From: Sphingobium chlorophenolicum
GTDB taxonomy: Bacteria > Pseudomonadota > Alphaproteobacteria > Sphingomonadales > Sphingomonadaceae
Direction: 5' to 3'
DNA length: 64,000 nt
NCBI RefSeq assembly: GCF_000722875.1
Contig: NZ_JFHR01000018.1
Location: 30,677 to 94,676 of the forward strand
The translations under genes were made by a program, and so were the position numbers. Shown one piece after another: positions 23,594-31,893 of the stretch (positions within the stretch are counted from its first letter, which is position 1; each line of letters starts with the position of its first letter). Under the pieces are notes generated by a model. It did not search any database and was not told the DNA's origin. It saw only the letters and a list, made by a program, of their open reading frames with translations.

Positions 23594-23944
23594 CTAATCG
23601 TCCTGCGGCAGCATGATGGTGAGGACGCGGGTCGTGACGCTCGGATCTGCGGGGTTTTCCGAGCCCCATTCGAGCGAGGCGTCATAGTAATCGATGACGA
23701 AACGCACCTGCTGGCGCCGGATCGTGAACTCTCCGCGCGAACGCTCGGCGCCATCCTCGGGCCTGAAGCTGTAGTGGCGGACCGCAGCGAGCACTTCGGC
23801 CTGGGCGGCGATCTCAGCGAGGCGATCTGCCCCGTCAGCTAGGGCAGCCAGGCACGTCGATGTGATGACGATTCGAGCGGTCGGATCGCGGCCGGCACGA
23901 CATAGGTCGTTGAGCTGCGCGATGCGGATTGTCTGGTCGGTCAT
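23594..23944 (-). CDS. DUF3768 family protein
   Basis: 116 residues from the ATG at 23944 (MTDQTIRIAQLNDLCR). The IAQLND start, a FVIDYYDASLEWGSENPADP stretch and TTRVLTIMLPQDD at the end are the signature of DUF3768, found on alphaproteobacterial plasmids. Its start overlaps the end of the PP-loop gene (ATGA), so it is translated with it. Function unknown. Confidence 0.85.
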   Translation of the reverse strand: MTDQTIRIAQLNDLCRAGRDPTARIVITSTCLAALADGADRLAEIAAQAEVLAAVRHYSFRPEDGAERSRGEFTIRRQQVRFVIDYYDASLEWGSENPADPSVTTRVLTIMLPQDD

Positions 23945-24891
23945 GCGGCTTCCTTCAGTCCGGCGTTGAAGCTGTCGATCCAGGCCTCCATGGTCGGGCG
24001 CTCGGCGAGCGGGACGATACCGGCAGCGTCCTGGAAGCGGATGAGGTCGGTCGGCGCGTCGCGTTGGATCGACGCGATCTCGGCCTCGGGGAGCAGCAGC
24101 TCCGCGCGGATGAAGTCGGTGATTCTGCCCGGCTTGGTCTTGGTCGAGCGACGCCACAGGCCTTCGACCGTGCGAAGCCGTGGCGCTGCCCGGGCCTCGA
24201 TGAGGACAATGAGACGCAGACACCAGGATGGGAGCGCCCGAACCTCGTCGGGCCGGATCGCGCCGCAGAAGAAGCAGCTCGATTTGGGCGGGACCGGCAG
24301 GCCGGCCGCCACGATCCGGGCGATGCAGCGGTCCCGCGTCCAACCCCAGTCCCGCAGCGGGCACCGGCAGTCGAACAAGGGATCGTCGATCGTCGCTGCA
24401 TGGGCGTATCGGCGGCTATCCGCCGGCGAGGCATCATAGCCTATGAGACGGATGACCTTTTGCCCACGCGCCCATGCGGCCTGGGCCGGTGCCCATCGCT
24501 TCAGGAAGGCGTCCTGCGGCGCGACCTTCCATTTGAGCGAGCAGCTATGACGGCCCATGCTGATGCTTGGTAGCGTCGCATTGGTAAGGACGTTCGACAG
24601 GATCGAGTAATATGGCGGCCAGTGCTTGAACCGGCGAGGAACGTAGCGGACCACTTCGTAGGGGATGCCGCGCGCCTCCATCCAGGCGGCCATGACCTTC
24701 TGATATTCGTAGGTTTCGGGCTTTTCTGCTCCCGGGTCCGCGGAGAGAACAAGGTCGGGCGCCTCGCCCCTTGCCTCCAGTTCGACCAGCAGCGCGGTCG
24801 AGTCCACACCGATCCCGTAAGCTAGGACCACGGGCGGCGGGGCACCGGCGAGAATGCTGTCGACCATGCGTGGCAATGGAGAGGTGCTCAT
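23941..24891 (-). CDS. PP-loop ATPase, PAPS-reductase-like (first of two)
   Basis: A 316-residue protein. A modified PP-loop, YGIGVDSTALLVELEARG (residues 25-42), replaces the usual SGGxDS. It is followed by LSADPGAEKPETYEY and a helical substrate-binding half. Cysteines lie in HSCSLKWKV, FDCRCPLRDWGW and SSCFFCGAIRPDE; the last CxxC pair could bind a metal or iron-sulfur cluster. The superfamily uses ATP to adenylate a substrate, for example in sulfur transfer. Sequence does not identify the substrate. It is preceded by a hairpin/polypurine leader and overlaps DUF3768. Confidence 0.72.
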   Translation of the reverse strand: MSTSPLPRMVDSILAGAPPPVVLAYGIGVDSTALLVELEARGEAPDLVLSADPGAEKPETYEYQKVMAAWMEARGIPYEVVRYVPRRFKHWPPYYSILSNVLTNATLPSISMGRHSCSLKWKVAPQDAFLKRWAPAQAAWARGQKVIRLIGYDASPADSRRYAHAATIDDPLFDCRCPLRDWGWTRDRCIARIVAAGLPVPPKSSCFFCGAIRPDEVRALPSWCLRLIVLIEARAAPRLRTVEGLWRRSTKTKPGRITDFIRAELLLPEAEIASIQRDAPTDLIRFQDAAGIVPLAERPTMEAWIDSFNAGLKEAA

Positions 24892-24937
24892 CGGGGCCTC
24901 GAACTCGAACGCGGTCGGTCACCGCATCCCACTCGAT

Positions 24938-24971
24938 CCCCCCTCCCCTTTCGTCGGTCGGCCTCGGCCGA
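24938..24971 (-). repeat. Hairpin plus polypurine leader element (copy 3)
   Basis: On the minus strand TCGGCC-GA-GGCCGA is followed by GACCGACGAAAGGGGAGGG (continuing in G), 47 nt before the start at 24891. Confidence 0.65.
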
Positions 24972-25068
24972 GACAACCACCGGCGCCACCGGCTTCAACT
25001 GTTGAGACATGGCGCGATGGTGTTCGCAAGGTTGCGCGCCGCCGTCTCGTGGCGGCGGACAATGCGCG

Positions 25069-26190
25069 TCACAGGAGGTCTGAAAATCGCTCCATTATGG
25101 ATGAAGCTGTCGGATAGAGGTCCGCCAGGCCGTGTCGGGCGAGGATCGGTCGCCGCGCCGTTGCGATGTCCTCGGCCTCGGAGCGGGTCGGCACGCGTGG
25201 AGGCCATCCTTTGACGTAGCGCAGCGTTGGCGGCATCATCGCTTCGAGCCTCCGGCGCTCAAGCTGGTCGGCCTTAGCGCGGGCGATATCAGCCCGCAGC
25301 GCTAATCCCAGAAGGTGGGGCGCGACATCCGCCAGCCACCGTGCCGGTTGAAACGGGAACGTCGAACGAGCCTCGATGTCGACGAGCTCGCGATAGACCT
25401 CCGCGTTCGCCGGCGCCGATGCTGACGCAGAGAGATCGTGCATCGAGGCAAAGATGCAGTACCGGCACGAAAGGCGCGTGGCCTGGTAGGCCGTATAGGC
25501 CTCATGGAGGAGCAGACCGAGGATCTGATGGGCGCGAAAGACATCGCCACTCGTCCAGTCTGCGATGGGGTTCCAGACCATCATCACCGTCCCGTGTCGG
25601 TTTCCGGCCTTGGCGTGACGATGGTCTGCCTTGGAGATCGGTATCGCGGCGCGGTTGTGACTTTCGTCGCGTCGCAGGCCCAGCACGGACACGATCGTCT
25701 GTCCGCGCAGACGCTGCGCGATGGCGGGACCGATGACGGCCGATTTCATTTCGGACTGGCAAAACCGGAGCGAAGCGGACGACCAGGGACCGATGAGATT
25801 GTAGGTCTCCAGCGCCTCGTAGCGGCGCTTGCCGCTTTCGAAGCGCTGTAGCCAACGGTCCACCAGGTCGCCGGCTGACCGTCGGACAACTGTAAGCGGA
25901 ACGCCTGCCTCTGCTGCGATGCGGTCGACGGTGGCCGAAGTGGTCGCCCACTCTGCCCGCCCAAGGTCGGCATGAACCGCCATTCTGCGATCACGCGAAT
26001 GGCCAAGCCAGTCGAGGAAGAGATTCACCGCTGACATTGCTGCGGTGGAATCCTTGCCTCCGGAGAGGTTGAAGACGACCCAGGCATCATTGACGATGGC
26101 TTCGACGATGTCGGGCGTGAGCGCGATGCCTGGCAACTCGGGCATAACGGAGTGCGCCCCTGCCGCGATAAGACGAGCGAGGTAGGTCAT
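25069..26190 (-). CDS. Phosphoadenosine phosphosulfate reductase family protein (second PP-loop enzyme)
   Basis: A 373-residue protein. The PP-loop motif is classical, FNLSGGKDSTAAMSAVN (about residues 40-56), followed by VHADLGRAEWATT and RFCQSEMKSAVIGP. A second Cys pair lies in SCRYCIFASMHDL. This is the PAPS-reductase/DndC-like group, whose members take part in assimilatory sulfate reduction, tRNA or DNA sulfur modification. No sulfite reductase or APS gene is nearby, which makes a role in nucleic-acid chemistry more likely than assimilation. It is 177 nt upstream of the first PP-loop gene on the same strand. Confidence 0.78.
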   Translation of the reverse strand: MTYLARLIAAGAHSVMPELPGIALTPDIVEAIVNDAWVVFNLSGGKDSTAAMSAVNLFLDWLGHSRDRRMAVHADLGRAEWATTSATVDRIAAEAGVPLTVVRRSAGDLVDRWLQRFESGKRRYEALETYNLIGPWSSASLRFCQSEMKSAVIGPAIAQRLRGQTIVSVLGLRRDESHNRAAIPISKADHRHAKAGNRHGTVMMVWNPIADWTSGDVFRAHQILGLLLHEAYTAYQATRLSCRYCIFASMHDLSASASAPANAEVYRELVDIEARSTFPFQPARWLADVAPHLLGLALRADIARAKADQLERRRLEAMMPPTLRYVKGWPPRVPTRSEAEDIATARRPILARHGLADLYPTASSIMERFSDLL

Positions 26191-26211
26191 GGCGGGATCC
26201 GGACGTTGAGG

Positions 26212-26856
26212 TCAGCCGAACAGGCGGGCGGAAGTGGCCGGCGCCGGTGAAAGACGAAGCTCGCGGCAAAGGCGCTCGGCGAAACGTTCGGGGGCCAGCA
26301 GTTCGTTGACCGAGGCCCAGCGATTGCGATCGCCGAAGTGATCGTCGCGTCCTCTCACCCTGCGGAAGGCAACTTCGTGATCGGGGCCGAATGGGCCGAG
26401 GGACAGGCGGACCCAAACCTCCTCGCCGTGGAGCGTGATGTCGCCCGAAATGGCGACGCCGCCCTTGTCAGAGCGGACGTCATAGCTGCCTGGGTCGAGC
26501 TCCAGCGCCTCGGCGAGCCGCCGCATCGCGTGGCGGCCCTCCTGGTGAAAGACACGCTTCGCGGCCTCGTCGTAGCTGACGCCCCGATAGGCGAGCGTGC
26601 GCAGAGCGGGGTTTTGGCGAATCTCGGCGATCTCATCCATGCACTTCCTGCGCAGCACCGTGTCCGCAGGCTGGCGTTCGCAGACGACGCCGAGATGTCG
26701 AGCCAGCAAGACAACCGCGGGATCGGTCTCGGGATCCTTGCCGGCGTTCCGACAATCGGTGATCGCGGCTTCTACGAGGTGTAGCGCTGCGGCGATCGTG
26801 GTGATGCCGCTGGTATCGAGCGCCTGCTGGTGGCGCATGGCGATGTCGTAGTGCAT
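26212..26856 (-). CDS. Hypothetical plasmid protein
   Basis: A 214-residue protein. The N-terminus (MHYDIAMRHQQALDTSG) is helical; later segments HEVAFRRVRGRDDHFGDRNRWA and SVNELLAPERFAERLCREL look like a compact alpha/beta protein. There are no catalytic motifs I recognise. Its 5' leader resembles that of the gene at 27796 (polypurine run, CGAG...CGCTCG hairpin, CGGAGGGC). It is 21 nt before the second PP-loop gene. Confidence 0.5.
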   Translation of the reverse strand: MHYDIAMRHQQALDTSGITTIAAALHLVEAAITDCRNAGKDPETDPAVVLLARHLGVVCERQPADTVLRRKCMDEIAEIRQNPALRTLAYRGVSYDEAAKRVFHQEGRHAMRRLAEALELDPGSYDVRSDKGGVAISGDITLHGEEVWVRLSLGPFGPDHEVAFRRVRGRDDHFGDRNRWASVNELLAPERFAERLCRELRLSPAPATSARLFG

Positions 26857-26902
26857 GGGGGTGGCCCTCCGGTTTCGAGCGCAAATCCACTCGAGACGTC
26901 GG

Positions 26903-26917
26903 CCCCCCTCCTCTCTT
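26903..26917 (-). repeat. Polypurine leader element (copy 4)
   Basis: On the minus strand AAGAGAGGAGGGGGG lies 47 nt before the start at 26856. The leader downstream has TCGAGTGGATTTGCGCTCGA, a hairpin nearly repeated before the gene at 27796. Confidence 0.55.
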
Positions 26918-26955
26918 CCTTGAGTCGCTGGTCCGTGACCAGAACACGATCTGGT

Positions 26956-27465
26956 CTAGGCAGGATCAGTTCGATCAGCATCGGCCAGGTCAGCCTTGGC
27001 CATAAGTAGTTGGACGGCGCGCCGCAGACCGGCAGCTCCGGTCTCGTTGAGGAACTCGACACCAGCCTTGCGCGCGCGGATCGCAGACATGAGCGCCGCT
27101 GCGGGGCGGCCCTTGAGCGGGTAGGTGTAGACGTCCCCGTCCTCGATCGTGATGACGTGGGTGCGCAGGCGGCGACGGAGCAGCACCGTTTGTTCGGCCT
27201 CGTCCATCAGACGGGCAACCTCATGCTCCATGTCGGGCTCGAAGGTATGGCCGTGAAACGTCCTGGTCGGCCGGTGGGCCCTGAGCCAGGCGTTGACGGC
27301 ATGCTCAGTCAAGGCCCCCACCTGCCGGTAATCGTCGGCTGCGCCATGACCTCGATTGGAAGCCAGAAAGGCAAGAGCGCCGTCGATCCAGATTTCTGCG
27401 GTGTAGCAGGGCGTCTCGTCTGAGAGCGCTTTGATGATCTTGAGCTTGCGGAGTTCAATCAACAT
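26956..27465 (-). CDS. Hypothetical plasmid protein
   Basis: A 169-residue protein. An N-terminal beta/helix unit (KIIKALSDETPCYTAEIWIDG) is followed by a helical part with VNAWLRAHRPTRTF and RRRLRTHVITIEDGDVYTY. The C-terminal VQLLMAKADLADADRTDPA is acidic. It overlaps the preceding gene by 11 nt. No family recognised; no motif for a known activity. Confidence 0.5.
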   Translation of the reverse strand: MLIELRKLKIIKALSDETPCYTAEIWIDGALAFLASNRGHGAADDYRQVGALTEHAVNAWLRAHRPTRTFHGHTFEPDMEHEVARLMDEAEQTVLLRRRLRTHVITIEDGDVYTYPLKGRPAAALMSAIRARKAGVEFLNETGAAGLRRAVQLLMAKADLADADRTDPA

Positions 27466-27796
27466 GGGGAGTCTCCTCGCAAGAAGATGCGGAGCTGCGT
27501 GCGCGAGCCGGTCCGATGGCCCTGGCTATGTGTCCGGCGTAAACGGCACAGACTGCCCAGTAGGCGGCGATCGGCGGTTTGCGTCGTCGCCAGCTGTGGT
27601 CCGCGCGCAGGCGCGCATCGCTCTGCACGTCGAGAAGGATGTCCCGGAGCGCGAGGCGAGCCTCGGGCGGCAGAGCGCGAAGCCGTCCGACTGACGGCAG
27701 AGTTAGGATAGGGTTGCGAACCTCGCCCCTGGATGAGCGCGCGACGGCGGTCGCGCGCCGGTCGTGCTCATCAGGTCGATCAAGGAATCGGTGCAT
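27455..27796 (-). CDS. Hypothetical plasmid protein
   Basis: 113 residues from the ATG at 27796 (MHRFLDRPDEHDRRATAV), chosen because a CGGAGGGC ribosome site precedes it; the frame is open further upstream. The centre RALPPEARLALRDILLDVQSD is helical and Arg-rich; a small C-terminal helical segment follows (YWAVCAVYAGHIAR). It overlaps the next gene by 11 nt. Function unknown. Confidence 0.45.
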   Translation of the reverse strand: MHRFLDRPDEHDRRATAVARSSRGEVRNPILTLPSVGRLRALPPEARLALRDILLDVQSDARLRADHSWRRRKPPIAAYWAVCAVYAGHIARAIGPARARSSASSCEETPHVD

Positions 27797-27843
27797 TGGG
27801 TAGCCCTCCGCTCTCGAGCGAAAATCCGCTCGATCGGCCGGCA

Positions 27844-27857
27844 CCCCCCTCCCCTTT
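27844..27857 (-). repeat. Polypurine leader element (copy 5)
   Basis: On the minus strand AAAGGGGAGGGGGG, 48 nt before the start at 27796. Downstream, CGAGCG-GATTTT-CGCTCG forms a hairpin. Confidence 0.6.
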
Positions 27858-27866
27858 CTCAGCCGA

Positions 27867-28877
27867 TCAGGCGGCGACGCGATCTCGGTAGATGTCGGCC
27901 GCCCATTGCTCGATCCAGGGCAGCGTCAGCTCGTTATGGTCGAGGTCACCCGACTCGATGAGTGCGCGGATCTCGGAGCGGGCCTGTGCGATCGCGGCCT
28001 CCCAGGGATCGCCCGGAACGTCGCTGCCCTGGCCGCGCGCGATCGATGGCAATCGCCGGGGCGGCTGCGAAAGGCGGTCCTGCTGAGCCGCGATCCATTG
28101 CTCGAGATGCTGCGCGACGAAGGAATCGGTCTTCGCGACGCCGGCCTTTCGGGCCGATTGGCGGGCGCGGATGCCATAGGCCTGGCTGTCGATCGAGGCG
28201 ACGCGATGCGCGAAGGGCAGGAGGAAAGGGAGCGCGGCACCCTTGGCGCCGAAGACGTGGAGGCGCACGCCGGCGGGCAGGACCTGGTCGAGATGGTCGA
28301 TCACCGCAATGAGCCCCTCGGGCCCGTGAACATGCCGGCGACACATGCTGCCGACGCCGATCAAAGCGCCGGGCTTGAGGCTCCGCCAGAGAGCGTCGAG
28401 GCAGCGCTCATAGTCCTCGGGAAGGCGCCCCTGAATGACGGGCATGAGCGTATCGGCGATTCCATGGTCCTCGGCCAGGCGGCGGCAGTCGCGGTTGGCG
28501 CGGATGGTGCGAGAGATGCGGTCGAAGACCTCTTCGCGATCGCGCGCGATCTCGGCCTCGACGCAATAGTCCGCGCTGGCCCACCAGCGGAACGGATGGG
28601 CGGCGGCGAGTTCGACGTAATCGGCGAGCGTCCAGGGGAACCCGCCATACCGCGCGGCCGCGACGAAGCCGGCCGAGTCGAGGCAGAGCGCCGGGAGGCC
28701 TTGGGCATTGCCGAGCTGGTGGATTCGCCACCCACACCATTCGCGCCAGCCCCGACGGTCGGTCCAGCGGGATAGGGCATTGGCGGAGATCAGGGCTGGC
28801 TGGCCGATGGCCTTCGCTCGGGCGAGGATCGGACCATCTCCGAGATGCGGGAGACCGACGATGATTTCGATCGACAT
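27867..28877 (-). CDS. DpdA-like tRNA-guanine-transglycosylase paralogue (DUF7221 type)
   Basis: 336 residues from the ATG at 28877 (MSIEIIVGLPHLGDGP) behind a GGAGC ribosome site. Shared with DpdA/TGT-like proteins: FRWWASADYCVEAEIA (the Asp is the likely nucleophile), RTIRANRDC, LMPVIQGRLPEDYERCLDAL, GVGSMCRRHVHGPEGL, and LHVFGAKGAALPFLLPFAHR with SIDSQAYGIRAR. DpdA swaps guanine for 7-deazaguanine derivatives in DNA; this branch is called queuine-tRNA-ribosyltransferase-like. Whether the target is DNA or tRNA is not visible. No preQ0 biosynthesis genes are in the window, so the base would come from the host. A frame extension to 28928 is less likely. Confidence 0.78.
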   Translation of the reverse strand: MSIEIIVGLPHLGDGPILARAKAIGQPALISANALSRWTDRRGWREWCGWRIHQLGNAQGLPALCLDSAGFVAAARYGGFPWTLADYVELAAAHPFRWWASADYCVEAEIARDREEVFDRISRTIRANRDCRRLAEDHGIADTLMPVIQGRLPEDYERCLDALWRSLKPGALIGVGSMCRRHVHGPEGLIAVIDHLDQVLPAGVRLHVFGAKGAALPFLLPFAHRVASIDSQAYGIRARQSARKAGVAKTDSFVAQHLEQWIAAQQDRLSQPPRRLPSIARGQGSDVPGDPWEAAIAQARSEIRALIESGDLDHNELTLPWIEQWAADIYRDRVAA

Positions 28878-28957
28878 GAGAAAGTGCTCCTCACCGCAGT
28901 CTCGCGGTTGACGGGTCCAGATGTTCACGTTACGTTCCGTGGCGCAGGAGAATTGCC

Positions 28958-29446
28958 ATGACGACCAGCCCGTTCCGCGACCGTTTCGATTTCGACATCA
29001 CGCTGCGCGACGCTGCGTTGGACGTGGAGAACCGGCCGACCCGCCGGATGATCGCAAACGCGTCGATTGGGATGGACGTCGAGGACGCCTATTATTCGGT
29101 GCGCGAGCTGCGCGAGGCGGTGAACTGGGTTCACGAGGGCGAGGCGTCCGGCAAGGCGAAGCTCGCCGGCATCCTCGCCAATGATGGGGCTGACGATTTC
29201 CAGCGTTGTATCTATTTCTGCCTCGCTGGGCGCGGCGTGGTCGCGATGCTCGACGATCTCGAATGGCTCGAAGATTTGCTCGAGCGGCGGGGCCGGGTGG
29301 CGGGGGAACAGAAGCGGCTGAAAGGCTCGTGGATGCCGCTGGCGAACCCTTATGTGGCCGACGCGCCCGACGGTCCGATGATCAGGCTGGACAGCGACTT
29401 CGTGCAGGGTCCGTCTTGGTGGGCAGATCCCAGTCTAACGGCCTGA
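28958..29446 (+). CDS. Hypothetical protein on the opposite strand
   Basis: A 162-residue protein (MTTSPFRDRFDFDITLRD), preceded by a CAGGAG ribosome site 8 nt upstream. The middle is helical (EDAYYSVRELREAVNWVHEG, DFQRCIYFCLAGRG) and the C-terminus is Trp/Pro-rich (PSWWADP). It is one of the few rightward genes in the accessory region and is divergent from the DpdA-like gene. No family recognised. Confidence 0.55.
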   Translation: MTTSPFRDRFDFDITLRDAALDVENRPTRRMIANASIGMDVEDAYYSVRELREAVNWVHEGEASGKAKLAGILANDGADDFQRCIYFCLAGRGVVAMLDDLEWLEDLLERRGRVAGEQKRLKGSWMPLANPYVADAPDGPMIRLDSDFVQGPSWWADPSLTA

Positions 29447-29464
29447 CGCCATAAGGCGGAGCCG

Positions 29465-29971
29465 TCACCGCTCGCAGCGCAGGCGCTCGCCTTGGCGCCA
29501 CCGCGAGGGCTCAAGCCATCTTCCGGTGAAGGCCCCTGCCCTCGCGGCCTTGGCCTGCGCGAAAGCCGATTGATATCGTGCCGCACGCTGCGGGTCGCTC
29601 CGCAGATATTGGACCGCAGGGACGGCGAGGCCGGCACGAATCATCCGCTCGCCCAGATCCCGACCATCGACGGTCACGGTTGCGACGGGGCGACCGTAAC
29701 TGGACGATGGTGTCAGTTTGATCGTCGCCGTCTTTGATCGCAGAGCGCTGGCGGCGAAATCCTGCGCGACCTTGCCGCACTGCCAGCAGCCCGACACCCT
29801 CTGGCAGAGCTGACGGCGCTCGAAGGCGTCGACCCCCAGCAGCCGGAAATCGACGGCGACGGTGTCCCCGTCGAGCGCCCGGGCCTGCGCGTCGAAAGTC
29901 TGTGGCCTCGCGGGGGCGACCGGCGCGGCGGACGATAGGGCCACCAAGGTCATGAGCAGGACGGCCCGCAT
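29465..29971 (-). CDS. Exported thermonuclease-family (SNase-like) protein
   Basis: 168 residues from the ATG at 29971 (MRAVLLMTLVALSSAAPVAPA), a signal-peptide-like start. The staphylococcal-nuclease fold is visible: ALDGDTVAVDFRLLGVDAFE, then GKVAQDFAASAL, VATVTVDGRDLGERMIRAGLAV, and the final ARAGAFTGRWLEPSRWRQGE. The active-site Arg of LLGVDAFE...Q is not in the usual RLLGIDAPE context (F replaces P), so activity is uncertain. The start overlaps the preceding gene by one base (TGATG). Likely a periplasmic or outer-membrane-associated nuclease. Confidence 0.7.
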   Translation of the reverse strand: MRAVLLMTLVALSSAAPVAPARPQTFDAQARALDGDTVAVDFRLLGVDAFERRQLCQRVSGCWQCGKVAQDFAASALRSKTATIKLTPSSSYGRPVATVTVDGRDLGERMIRAGLAVPAVQYLRSDPQRAARYQSAFAQAKAARAGAFTGRWLEPSRWRQGERLRCER

Positions 29972-30171
29972 CAGAGGACCATCTCCACCTCGACCAGGTC
30001 GGTCGCCGATGGGCAAGTGCAGACGCGGAAGGGCTGCAGGGGATTGGCGGTGCGCACGATGCGGAGCGGTTCGGGCCGCTCATCGAACAGCCGGGAGGCG
30101 ACGCGATTGGCGTTCTCGCGGCTGCAGAGCAGCAACCGTTTGGGCGAAAGCCCGGGAAGATGAGCGAACAT
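29971..30171 (-). CDS. Small hypothetical protein
   Basis: A 66-residue protein (MFAHLPGLSPKRLLLCSREN). It has the segment FDERPEPLRIVRTANPLQPFRVCTC and two cysteines near the end. It is coupled by one base to the thermonuclease gene and 42 nt upstream of the DUF6927-like gene. Unrecognised. Confidence 0.5.
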   Translation of the reverse strand: MFAHLPGLSPKRLLLCSRENANRVASRLFDERPEPLRIVRTANPLQPFRVCTCPSATDLVEVEMVL

Positions 30172-30213
30172 GTGGGCTCCTTGGTGCTGGAAACCAGATA
30201 CAGGCTGGGCCGA

Positions 30214-30822
30214 TCAGGCAAAGATCGTCTTATGGACTTTGGTCACGGGGACCACCTGCCAGGGCAGATCCATGAAGCCGGCGATACGGTATCGAAGGCT
30301 GGTCTCGGGGTCGCGCAGCGACAGCCGGCGACCGCGCTTCTCGACAATGAACTCCGATCCTATGTGCCCATCGACGAATTTGACCGGCGTCTCGAGCCTG
30401 ACGCGATCGCCATGCTCGAGCTTGCGCGCGCGGCGCGCGAGCCGGGCGCGGCAGCGCTGACGCCAGCCCTGGGCATATTCGTTGTCGGTCGGACTGAGGA
30501 GATCGAGGATGCTGCCGGGGCAGTCGTCCTCACAAGGCCCCATGGATTCCTCCATATCCTTGTACCCGAAATTCTCGCCGGTCTTGCTCTTGGGGCACCA
30601 AAGGACCTTGCAGACGATCGCGAAGGTTTCGCCGCCGACGCCGTTCGTCATGACCTGGGCAGCGGCGTAATAGGTGCGGTTCTGGGGGCAGGACGAGGCG
30701 AGAACCCTTAGTGCCTTGGTGCCGCCCGCGACGTCTCGCGTGTAGGTGAACTGCGCGTCGAGATAGGCCTTGGCGGTCGGATGTCCGCCCATTGAGGTGA
30801 ACGGCATGGTGAGCCATCCCAT
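30214..30822 (-). CDS. DUF6927-like hypothetical protein
   Basis: 202 residues from the ATG at 30822 (MGWLTMPFTSMGGHPTAKAYL). It has QFTYTRDVAGGTKALRVLAS, ALVMTNGVGGETFA-type beta strands, a Cys/Asp-rich FGYKDMEESMGPCEDDCPG segment, and a beta-rich C-terminus (EHGDRVRLETPVKFVDGH). It resembles the family I recall as DUF6927 in alphaproteobacterial plasmids, next to ardC as here; the family name is from memory. The frame runs upstream of the ATG but lacks a ribosome site. Confidence 0.55.
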   Translation of the reverse strand: MGWLTMPFTSMGGHPTAKAYLDAQFTYTRDVAGGTKALRVLASSCPQNRTYYAAAQVMTNGVGGETFAIVCKVLWCPKSKTGENFGYKDMEESMGPCEDDCPGSILDLLSPTDNEYAQGWRQRCRARLARRARKLEHGDRVRLETPVKFVDGHIGSEFIVEKRGRRLSLRDPETSLRYRIAGFMDLPWQVVPVTKVHKTIFA

Positions 30823-30853
30823 CGCTAGTCTCCTTGTCAAAGAGGAAGGGGGG

Positions 30854-31807
30854 TCAGGCCGCCTCGGCAAGCGGCTCGAGGGCTTCGGGGCGTGCTCCGT
30901 CATCAGCCCGATTGGACTTGGCCTCCGCGAAGCCGCACAGATAGTTGAAGGCCTGCTCCGCCTTCGACGCCGCATGGATGATCGCGGTCTTGTCGGCGCG
31001 CAGGATCCCGAGCCAATGGGCCACGTAGCTCGCATGATTATCGTGGAGTTCGTTCGGAAGACCGAGGTGCGCGCAGACGAGACCGCTGCCGATCTCCGCG
31101 ACCAGCTCCTCGAAACTATAGGCGTTGTCGCCGAACCTCTTGCCGAATGTCCGGGCAAGGCGCGGCGTGCCGCCGGACCAGTGGACGGTCTCGTGGGCGC
31201 GGGTCGACGCGTAGTAATCCATCGACTTGAACGAGCGCTGATGCGGCATCTGGATATAGTCGAAGGTGGGGTGGAAATATGCCCGGTCGCCGCCGTGCCG
31301 GACCTCCGCAGGAATCGGCGCGAAGAAGGCGTCGATCGCGCACTGGCGCGCCGAAGGATCCATCGGTGTCGGATCCTCGTCGGCGGGATAGAAAGATGCC
31401 GGCAAGCCGTCGATCTGATCGGCGTTGAATACGATGTAGTGGCGCAGGAAGCGGATGCTGCGCTCGGTCTCGGCCCCGGTGGCCGGGTCGGACTCAGTTT
31501 TCTTGAAGCTCGAATAATAGACCGAGAGCGATCCCTGCTCGCCCCGGCGCACGTTGGCACCCAGCGCTTCGGCCTGGCGATATGTCATCCAGTAGCGCGA
31601 GCGATATCCGCGCGCGTCGGCGATCGCCCAGAGGTAGAGGACGTTGATACCGGTATAGGGCGTGCCGCAATGCCGGAGCGGTCGGCCGCCGGCGCCGGTG
31701 ATCCGCCAGGGTCGGCTCCAGGGCGCGACGCCCTCCTCAAGCTTGCGGATGATGAGGTCGGTGATCTCGGCCGCGGCGTCGCGGCTCGGCTTCTGTTTGC
31801 TACGCAT
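30854..31807 (-). CDS. ardC: ArdC-type antirestriction protein
   Basis: A 317-residue protein. The N-terminal ArdC single-stranded-DNA-binding domain (about residues 5-130) has EEGVAPWSRPWRITGAGGRPL, PYTGINVLYLW and the ALGANVRRGEQG motif. The C-terminal zincin-like domain has HETVHWSGGTPRL (the HExxH analogue) and a Glu in FEELVAEIGSG. ArdC protects incoming DNA from type I and II restriction. The HETVH motif is canonical for this family. It lies downstream of the ParB-domain gene, separated by a terminator. Confidence 0.9.
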   Translation of the reverse strand: MRSKQKPSRDAAAEITDLIIRKLEEGVAPWSRPWRITGAGGRPLRHCGTPYTGINVLYLWAIADARGYRSRYWMTYRQAEALGANVRRGEQGSLSVYYSSFKKTESDPATGAETERSIRFLRHYIVFNADQIDGLPASFYPADEDPTPMDPSARQCAIDAFFAPIPAEVRHGGDRAYFHPTFDYIQMPHQRSFKSMDYYASTRAHETVHWSGGTPRLARTFGKRFGDNAYSFEELVAEIGSGLVCAHLGLPNELHDNHASYVAHWLGILRADKTAIIHAASKAEQAFNYLCGFAEAKSNRADDGARPEALEPLAEAA

Positions 31808-31830
31808 GACGGTGGCTCCCGTGGCTTGGG

Positions 31831-31869
31831 CAAAAGAAGACCGCCGGCGCGGGGGAGCACCGGCGGTCT
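31831..31869 (-). terminator. Rho-independent terminator of the ParB-domain gene
   Basis: On the minus strand AGACCGCCGG and CCGGCGGTCT form a perfect 10-bp stem and are followed by TCTTTTG. It lies 24 nt after the stop at 31894. Confidence 0.75.
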
Positions 31870-31893
31870 GTCGCTCAGGAGATGGAGCGCGGC

